Shown one piece after another: positions 57,391 through 64,000 of a stretch of 64,000 bases of DNA (position 1 is its first letter; the number at the start of each line of letters is the position of its first letter). The notes under the pieces were generated by a model, which was not told the origin of the DNA, ran no database searches, and saw only the letters and a list, made by a program, of their open reading frames with translations. Both the position numbers and the translations under genes were made by a program. The stretch is from Hippopus hippopus (Eukaryota > Mollusca > Bivalvia > Cardiida > Cardiidae), in the NCBI GenBank assembly GCA_946811185.2, contig OX328113.1, positions 1,674,001-1,738,000 of the forward strand, written 5' to 3'.

Positions 57391-57585
57391 ATTAAGTCTT
57401 TACCACACAACAAAATTTGAGATCCTTCCAAAGTTGGAGAATTTGCAGATGACCCGTGTGGCTCAAATGGCAAAAACAGTTTTTGAAAGGGTGGAAAACT
57501 TTGTTGACAAAATGCTGGTATCCAGCATTTCCTCTTTTTCATACAAAGTTTTTCAAATCCTTTTACCACAGAGTCATTACTATAT
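57391..57585 (+). mobile_element. Family P, degenerate copy
   Basis: TTAAGTCTTTACCACACAAC start, centre CTGGTATCCAGCATTTCCTC, end lost. Confidence 0.6.
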
Positions 57586-57756
57586 GGAGTTGTTTTGCAA
57601 AGAAAAAATCTAAAAAGAATCTTTCTCCTAATTGATCTGATTTAACACGATACTTTCTTGCATCAAATTGTTATAGAGATAATTTGAAGCTCTTTTTGAT
57701 CTATCACTGAAGTACTTGTTAACACATTGCCATCTCTGTCATATACAGAACATACG

Positions 57757-58015
57757 TAGATAAGCCATGCTCTGGCAAAAGGGAGCTTAATGCATCTCCA
57801 TGATGCATTATACCAAGCAATACATCACATAATTATGGATCCATAAAAATCAATTTTGCCTCACAACCGACTGAATCATCAGGTAGACTGGTCCTTTGAC
57901 ATACAGAAAATTGATCGACAGCAAAAAATTTGGCAGTCACCGCAGGCTGACCTTGGTCGATACTTTTCGCAGATGCATTAAGCCCCCTTTTTCACAGAGT
58001 ATGGCTAATATGTAA
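57757..58015 (+). mobile_element. Family S element
   Basis: AAGCCATGCTCTGGCAAAAG ... TTCGCAGATGCATTAAGCCC ... TTTTTCACAGAGTATGGCT, about 259 bp, with inverted ends of about 30 bp. Confidence 0.75.
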
Positions 58016-58308
58016 GTTTAACTTGTTACCATCTGTAGACAATTTAGAGCCTTGTGCAACAGACTACTGAAGAAGGCATTATGACAACAGGAGAAATTGT
58101 TTGTAACAGACAATTACTCAGTTACTCCTGTCATAATGTTTTCACTGAAACAATATTTTATGATTATTATAATTATTTTATACGGATGTTTTTGAAATTG
58201 TCAATTTCAAATTGATATGAGAAAATAACAAGTTTATAACATGTTTTGAACCATTTATGTACAGCTGTAGTTATGATGAACCTCTCTTCCATACAAACAG
58301 CAGAGAAT
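58016..58308. other. Non-coding DNA, P-like scrap
   Basis: CATTATGACAACAGGAG / CTCCTGTCATAATG (58077-58139) looks like a remodelled P core: both arms have changed together. Confidence 0.45.
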
Positions 58309-58417
58309 TTAACCCTTTACCAAAGACCAAAATTTTAGACTTGTCCAGACTGAGGAAATTTACACAAGACAATTTAAATGATTTATAAATGACAGTATTT
58401 CCTCTTAAATAGGTAGA

Positions 58418-60457
58418 CAATAGGGCCAAGATGGCCCTGGATCGCTCACCTGAATTTTTGAGAGGACCATAACCAACTTTTTTTAAAGTATTGAAATTTT
58501 GGAAACAAAATCAGTATTTTGCCAAGCAATTATAAAAAGGTCACCTGTAGAAATCATTTCAAAATCTGTCACCACCCCTACAATCATCACCACAGCCATG
58601 TTTTTGACTAATCAGAATTCTGCAAATAAATTTTAGGATAGGTCACCCAAAGACCTTATCTTGAACAAGAGCACATGCCCGATAGTGGCTAAAAATATTA
58701 AGTTGAACAAGAGCACCTCATGAGAGTGCCAATGATTGGCTGTTGGAACCTTGCTGGATAGTAAAATAAAATTCCAGATCGCAAAAGGGACATAATTTGG
58801 ACAAAACAATTTTGGAGTTAACTGCCCTTGTTGTATGGGTTGCTTTTTACTAGTGAACAATTATTCCGAGTTTTAAGTACATGTATTGAGTGGAAGCCGA
58901 GATATAACAAAATGTCGAAGTTTTGGCACAACAACAACAACAACGCAGATGACGCCAACAGGGCTATGTCAATACCTTGATGTTTTCTTTGAAAACAGCT
59001 AAGCTAAATAAGGGGTATAATACAAGGATCATTTCTATGAAATAACTTTAAAATCTGAATTTATGGTTTCACAGAAGACAAAATTTTTAAGAATTTCTTC
59101 ATGTCCTCAGAGAGCAAATAGCTTCCACCCACCACAGCCATGTTTCTCGACAGATCAAAATTTCACGAACAATTTTCAAAAGGGGCACCTAAGGAACATT
59201 TCTGTGAAATTATTTCAAAATCTGACAGTTGGTTTAGGAGAAGAAGAATTTCAAAGAATTTCTTTAAATCCATACAGTGCAAAGATGCCCATCCCCACCC
59301 AGGCCATGTTTTTCGACGGATCAAAATTACACAAACAAACTTTAAAAAGGGTTACCCAAGGAACATATCCGTGAAATTATTTCAAAATCTGACCAGTGGT
59401 TTCAGAGGAGAAGATTATCAAAGAATTTCTTGGAAAATTCCATTTGGTTGCCATGGCAACCAGAGTTTTTGATGAATCAAATTCTGTGAACAATTTTCAA
59501 AGGGGACGTCCCAAGGAACATTCCAGCCAAGTTTGGTCCAAATCGGCCAAGCGATTTAGGAGGAGACAACGCTGGACGCCAAGAGCCCCCCCCCCACAAC
59601 GGCCATGTTTTTTAACGGATCAAAATTTCGCGAACACTTTTTGAAAAGGATCACCTGAGGAACATATCCGTGAAATTATTTCAAAATCTGACCAGCGGTT
59701 TCAGAGGAGAAGATTTTTAAAGAATTTCTTGGAAAATTCCATTTGGTTGCCATGGCAACCAGAGTTTTTGATGAAATCAAATTCTGTGAACACTTTTTAA
59801 AGAGGACCTCCCAAGGAACATTCCAGCCAAATTTGGTCCAAATCGGCCAAGCGGTTTAGGAGGAGAAGATGTTTAAAGAATTGTTGACACCGCTGGACGC
59901 CAAGAGCCTCCCCCCTCCACCACGGCCATGTTTTTCGACGGATCAAAATTTCGCGAACACTTTTTGAAAAGGGTCACCCAAGGAACATATCTGTGAAATT
60001 ATTTCAAAATCTGACCAGCGGTTTCAGAGGAGAAGATTTTTATAGAATTGTTGACACCGATGGACGCCAAGAGCCCCCCCTTCCACCACGGCCATGTTTT
60101 TCAATGGATCAAAATTTCGCGAACAATTTTTGAAAAGGGTCACCCAAGGAACATATCTGTGAAATTATTTCAAAATCTGATCAGCAGTTTCAAAGGAGAA
60201 GATTTTTAAAGAATTTCTTGAAAAATTCCATTTGGTTGCCATGGCAACCAGAGTTTTTGATGAAATCAAATTCTGTGAACATTTCTTAAAGAGGACCTCC
60301 CAAGGAACATTCCAGCCAAGTTTGGTCCAAATCGGCCAAGCAGTTTAGGAGGAGAAGATGTTTAAAGAATTGTTGACGCCGCATGATGGACGACGAACGA
60401 CGGACACAGCGTGCCCCTAAAAGCTCCCCTTGAGCACGTTGTGCTCAGGTGAGCTAA
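58418..60457 (+). mobile_element. H2 element (hairpin-ended, Helitron-like)
   Basis: The 5' end is CAATAGGGCCAAGATGGCCC (hairpin) then GCTCACCTGA. The 3' end is the hairpin TGAGCACGTTGTGCTCA then GGTGAGCTAA. GCTCACCTGA and TCAGGTGAGC pair across the element. The interior has tandem units of about 150-300 bp (GGCCATGTTTTTCGACGGAT, GAAATTATTTCAAAATCTGA, GGTTGCCATGGCAACCAGAG) and a nested H3. No transposase seen; the internal open frames are repeat-derived. Confidence 0.75.
58707..59006 (+). mobile_element. H3 element nested in H2
   Basis: ACAAGAGCACCTCATGAGAG ... GATGTTTTCTTTGAAAACAG, CTAAGCTAA. A miniature ACAAGAGCACATGCCCGATA...GGCTAAAA lies just before it (58666-58695), like two element ends with no middle. 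Confidence 0.55.
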
Positions 60458-60575
60458 AAACAGAGTGGAAAAAGGAGAAAATGCTGGGCACCAGCATTTT
60501 CTCCTTTTCCTACAATGTTTTCTAAAGCCTTCTCTCTGCGGGTCGATAAAAGATGGCATTGTGTAGAAAATACCA

Positions 60576-60930
60576 TTTTTTTGTGTACAGACAAGATCTA
60601 GATCAGATTAATATCACATGCTGTCTGATCTTTGATCTAAACTGACATAAAAAGACACATTGAGACCATACCAGCTTTTTACTGCAATACCGGTATATCA
60701 ATCTCTCCTCACTCTATCAATACAAATCAAAATGTCATTCACTGACCTTCATTAACTAAACTACATGTACCTGAAAAATGTTGACAATGCATAACATGCA
60801 TCGGTAGCTTTTTTCAAGATATTTTTGTTCTTTGAAATATATGGCTATTACAAACTTTGGAAGCTGTACATACATCATTACAACAGAAATCTACAAAACT
60901 CAGACAAAGGTCAAATACACATGTATGAAA
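60576..60930. other. Q scrap in otherwise unrecognised DNA
   Basis: 60590-60650 carries GATCAGATTAATATCACATG and CTGTCTGATCTTTGATCTA. Confidence 0.5.
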
Positions 60931-60932
60931 GC

Positions 60933-61162
60933 TTTAACTCTTTGCAGCAAGATAAAGTTTTGGACTTGCCCAAATTAGAAGCGTTTGCAGAGAACAAAAT
61001 TTACATGACTCAAAATTGACATTAAACTTTTGAAGGGAAGATGTCATTATTAGGAAAAAGGACAAACATATGGTTACCAGCATTTTGTCTTTTCCCCACA
61101 ATGTTTTCAAGTAATATCATCCTATGGGTTATTAAAACTCACGGTTGTTTGGTAAAGAGTGA
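60933..61162 (+). mobile_element. Family P, degenerate copy
   Basis: AACTCTTTGCAGCAAGATAA start, centre ATATGGTTACCAGCATTTTG, end GTTTGGTAAAGAGTGA. Confidence 0.7.
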
Positions 61163-61395
61163 CCCCATCACTGTACAGGTTATTTCTAAACCAACAAAAA
61201 CACTTTTAGATTTGAAAGAAGTTCAAAAATCATGCTTTTCAACAGTATCATTATCACTGTGGAAAAAAGAGAATTTGCTTGTGACAAACAACTGCTTCTT
61301 TTCCCACAGTAATTTCAGACCTTGTCAAGTGAAAAGGTTGAACAAGTTGTATTGTACAGTGTCGGCTTAGACCCATTTCAGTGATAGGATGAACT

Positions 61396-61435
61396 TACCG
61401 AGCCATCCAGTAAAATAGACAAATAAATCATTCGA
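61396..61435 (-). CDS. Weak candidate 40-bp exon
   Basis: A strong minus-strand donor GGCTCG|GTAAGT and acceptor ATCATGTGACCAG flank two open frames, one reading IRMIYLSILLDGS. It is short, and no neighbouring exon fixes the phase. It could be an upstream exon of the minus-strand gene. Confidence 0.2.
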
Positions 61436-61911
61436 ATTCTGGTCACATGATTTTGAAAACAGTGAAGCAAATGGTGATATTGTTCATAATTTGCAATTTC
61501 TCAATTTGCCACATTTTTTCTCAGCTATCTATTAACGATCTATACAGGATATTTGACCTTTTGTAATAATGTGTTTATAAATAAACAATTACATCACTAG
61601 CACAGTTTAACACCCATTATAATATTACATCATTAGCACAGTTTTACACCTATTATGTATTCAGGAAACATTGGAGAACTTCCTCATAATGTTGAACAAT
61701 TTCTCCATCAATCTTAATGTTTGCTTGGCTGTCTGTAAAGGTAAAATTTATGAAACCATTCATATCTGGGTATTTCTAGGGAGATATTGCATTGAAAATG
61801 TTGCTAGATTACTCCAATTACCATGGTATTCTGCTTCTTATTTCAGTTATTCACCTGCATTTGCTGCTTTGTTCTGAGTTTGAAGACTAACAAATGCTAA
61901 TGATGTAGTAG
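61436..61911. other. Non-coding DNA, nothing firm
   Basis: ACACATTATAATATTACATC is tandemly repeated twice near 61600. A 42-bp decoy exon at 61855-61896 (minus) is open in two frames. Confidence 0.4.
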
Positions 61912-62175
61912 TTCACTTTATACCAGACAACAAAATTTTAGCATTGTTCATGCTTACATCATTTGTAAACAACTTTAATATGTATCAAATAAATGAAACA
62001 TGACACAAATGAGGAACATTTGTTTCTAAAGGAAATGGTAGAAAACATCGTAAGAAGAGGAGAAAATGTTGGAAACTAGCATGGTATTCCAAATTTTTTC
62101 CTTTAATCACAATTATTTCAAAAAGCCTTCTTGCTAAGAGTTGAAAAATCACAGAAATGTCTGGTAGAGAGTTAA
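61912..62175 (+). mobile_element. Family P, degenerate copy
   Basis: TTTATACCAGACAACAAAAT start, eroded palindrome with an insertion of about 10 bp, end GTCTGGTAGAGAGTTAA. Confidence 0.65.
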
Positions 62176-62861
62176 ATGATGAAAAATAAATATCAAAGAT
62201 ACAAACAAATCATTAAGATAAAAGTAACCCATTAGTTGATATAACAAATATTTGGACTTTTCAAGTCTAATACAGAGAAGAGCAAAACTTGAAAGGAACA
62301 GAATTTGCAATAACATGCTACAAAGGAGGAAAGCATGAAATTAATGGAACCATTTGAAGAGGATTAAATCTTAAGTACAATGTACTGTCTTCTAAGAAAA
62401 TACTGTGTCCCTAAATTTGCATATACTTAATAATGGGTTACTTATATCTAATCAAGCACAAACATTCAGCAATGTACACATAGGCTGAAAAGGGAATATA
62501 AAGCCATGAAAAATGACGTCAAAACACCAACCAATATGAATAGCAGAGTCACAAGTATTTCAAATCAGGTACAAATTTGTTCTAAGCTTTAACTTATTGC
62601 AAAATTTGCTTTCAACTTTTTATTTTTTCCCCTTTTTACAGTATTACTTTTGACTAAAAGATGTTATTTTTTTACAATGGAACATTTACAGATATTCTCA
62701 AAAATCTTAAATTGTCTATATCAAACGCATTAGTTGTTTCTTTCAGATATTTTTGAAAATTCTTTACACAAAATTTTTTGTATTACATAACACTTTTTGC
62801 AAAGTTCCTTTAGACAATATTTGTGCAACACCAGTTTTCCATTCCCATATTTACAAAAACA
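62176..62861. other. AT-rich non-coding DNA, nothing recognised
   Basis: No repeat family or gene seen. Confidence 0.5.
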
Positions 62862-63085
62862 TTTAACATTTTACCACACCATCACGTTCTAACAACCCTG
62901 AGGATGAAGCCTTTTGAAACAATTGTGAGGAAAGGAGAAAATTCTGGTAACCAGCACAATCTCCTTTTCCCACAATTCTTTTAAACCTATAACAGACAAT
63001 AACTGCCATTCATGCCACATTTCCTTTGTCTACTGCAAAGTCTTCAAACGAGCTGGAGACTAAAATTTCATCATCTGGTAATACA
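62862..63085 (-). mobile_element. Family P, degenerate copy
   Basis: AACATTTTACCACACCATCA ... CATCTGGTAATAC. The palindrome retains GAGGAAAGGAG and CTCCTTTTCCCAC. Confidence 0.65.
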
Positions 63086-63167
63086 ATACTTCCTGCTCAG
63101 GACTTTTGGTCTTACAACAGATCAGTTTTGGAAACACTGTGATAAAAGGATAAACTGATTGCAATAA

Positions 63168-63911
63168 GCACAGACTTCCCGAAACACGTCGGTCCGACGG
63201 ACATGACCGACGAATCTTGATGAGGGCCGACCATTTTTCAGACGGGATCGGTCCGATTGTCCGGCATTTATTCCGAGCCACTGAAAACGTAATCGCAACG
63301 TTTTGGACAAAAATGGCGTCGTTAAAATATTACGAAAGTGCTGAACCCGGTAAAAAAGAAAATTAACGTCAGAGAAGCGCGCTGAAAAGAAAAAAGAATA
63401 AGGAAAAAGGAGACCAGAGAGAAAATTTATTGAGAAATAGAAGCAGCAAGGAGAATGGTTGGTTTATGACTCGAAAAAGGTGCAAATGCACTGCATAGAC
63501 TGTCAGGATTTTTACGGCGAGAAAGTAAGAATGGACCAACATCTTTGCATTACAAACACATTTATTCTTGGATGCACAAATTTTAGAGCATCCTCAGTTG
63601 ACGACCATGAAAAATCTAAGCTGCTTTGCTTTTGTTGAATTTGATTCGGTCTGACAAGTAATGATATTCAGCAGAGAATAAATAGAGTGAACAAAAATTT
63701 CAGTGACTTTTAAAAGTCTTAATGAGTGGAGAAATAGTTTAATATCATTAAATGCATACAGCTGATATAACTGTTACCTTTCTTTCTTACGTTTTTTATT
63801 TGTTGTGTTAAATTTGATTCAGTCTGACAGATTTTCTTTCGGTCTGACAGATTTTCAGGCCTTGTCAGACCGAATGTCTGACACTTTTTATGAACTTTCG
63901 GGAAGTCTGTA
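63168..63911 (+). mobile_element. 744-bp DNA element with 15-bp TIRs and AAGC duplication
   Basis: ACAGACTTCCCGAAA is exactly inverted at the right end (TTTCGGGAAGTCTGT). AAGC flanks both ends. Subterminal GGTCTGACAG/GTCAGACC-like words repeat on the right. It contains a zinc-finger coding piece (next entry). Confidence 0.75.
63455..63640 (+). pseudogene. TTF-type zinc finger of a hAT-like transposase, fragment
   Basis: Open frame GEWLVYDSKKVQMHCIDC, then MDQHLCITNTFILGCTNFRA and SSVDDHEKSK, ending at TGA. Two Cys, a spaced GC and a DDHExS block follow the TTF-type (hAT-associated) zinc-finger arrangement known from ZMYM/KIAA1586-like proteins. Only the N-terminal finger remains; no catalytic core follows before the element ends. 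A separate ATGGCG start at 63313 opens a short frame (MASLKYYESAEPG) with a GTAAAA donor after it, which could be the first exon of the same ancestral gene. Confidence 0.6.
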
Positions 63912-64000
63912 AGCAGTTTTTCCTTTTGCCTCAGCCATACTTTATGATGATTATCTTTAAAATACAAGGATGCCACACTATTCCAAATTTTAAAGACCAT

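Larger units (their letters stand above)
58309..60575 (+). mobile_element. Family P copy split by an H2 element
   Basis: The P left half is 58309-58417 (TTAACCCTTTACCAAAGACC ... AGGTAGA). It resumes at 60458 with AAACAGAGTGGAAAAAGGAG and the palindrome, ending near 60575. Joining gives GTAGA|AAACA, the P consensus GTAGAAAACA. Confidence 0.8.
63115..63960. mobile_element. P core remnant split by the TIR element 63168-63911
   Basis: The left piece ACACTGTGATAAAAGGATAA and the right piece AGTTTTTCCTTTTGCCTCAG rejoin to a P-like hairpin when the element and one AAGC are removed. Confidence 0.6.

Noticed and set aside
59063..59644. Overlapping ORFs of 82-110 codons
   Set aside because: Produced by tandem units inside the H2 element.

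Overview
This is an AT-rich eukaryotic nuclear window with no bacterial features: no operons and no ribosome binding sites. Its repeat spectrum (tRNA-headed SINEs, Tc1/mariner and hAT relics, a 5'-truncated LINE and very many short TTAA-flanked elements) fits a lophotrochozoan, most probably a bivalve mollusc. That assignment is inference from repeat style, not proof.

Protein-coding content is sparse. Reading splice signals with open frames on the minus strand, I find short exons that join in phase over the left third (20931-21039, 8572-8603, 5181-5310, 2923-3002, 200-256, 1-63). More candidates lie upstream (31957-32044, 35133-35219, 36363-36511). I read them as one minus-strand gene whose introns fill much of the window and whose 3' part continues past base 1. 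I cannot name the product. Lying inside it on the same strand are an intronless 281-aa acidic repeat protein (13034-13879) and a possible terminal exon (11285-11479).

The rest is mostly transposable elements. The dominant family, called P here, is about 225 bp long. It has TTAA at both ends, weak terminal inverted repeats ending in TTTACCA/TGGTAAA, and a central near-perfect palindrome of about 65 bp. About fifty full or partial copies are scattered from end to end. Family Q is about 214 bp, also TTAA-flanked, with an off-centre hairpin. Other short families: R (ends TGCAACACGCG), S (ends CATGCTCTGGCAAAAGGGGG), T (43501-43822), U (25675-26272 and 29783-30412) and W (6190-6520 and 17540-17720). 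Two tRNA-headed SINE types are present.

Three related groups (H1 27319-28576 and 40092-41356; H2 58418-60457; H3 22017-22319 and 58707-59006) begin CAA(G/T)AG, end GCTAA and carry a hairpin at each end. They look like non-autonomous Helitron-type elements. Coding transposon relics are a mariner (24230-25110), a Tc1-like element split by U (25465-26970), a LINE 3' end (38490-39405), a 2.0-kb hAT with both termini (54522-56545) and a second element carrying a hAT-type zinc-finger exon (63168-63911).

Region by region: 1-9 kb holds exons, P/Q/S elements and SINEs; 10-13 kb holds pyrimidine-rich and tandem DNA; 13-14 kb the acidic ORF; 14-23.4 kb dense P/Q/SINE plus one exon; 23.7-27 kb dead transposases; 27-32 kb H1, U and a TIR pair; 32-37 kb candidate exons among P/Q; 38-42 kb LINE, H1, S and microsatellites; 42-49 kb P, T and S; 49-51 kb a 165-bp tandem array with two insertions; 52-54 kb another array; 54.5-56.5 kb hAT; 57-60.5 kb S and the H2/H3/P nest; 60.5-64 kb P elements and the zinc-finger element. 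Nested insertions and tandem arrays supply natural 'empty sites' that fix the insertion chemistry of P and H2.
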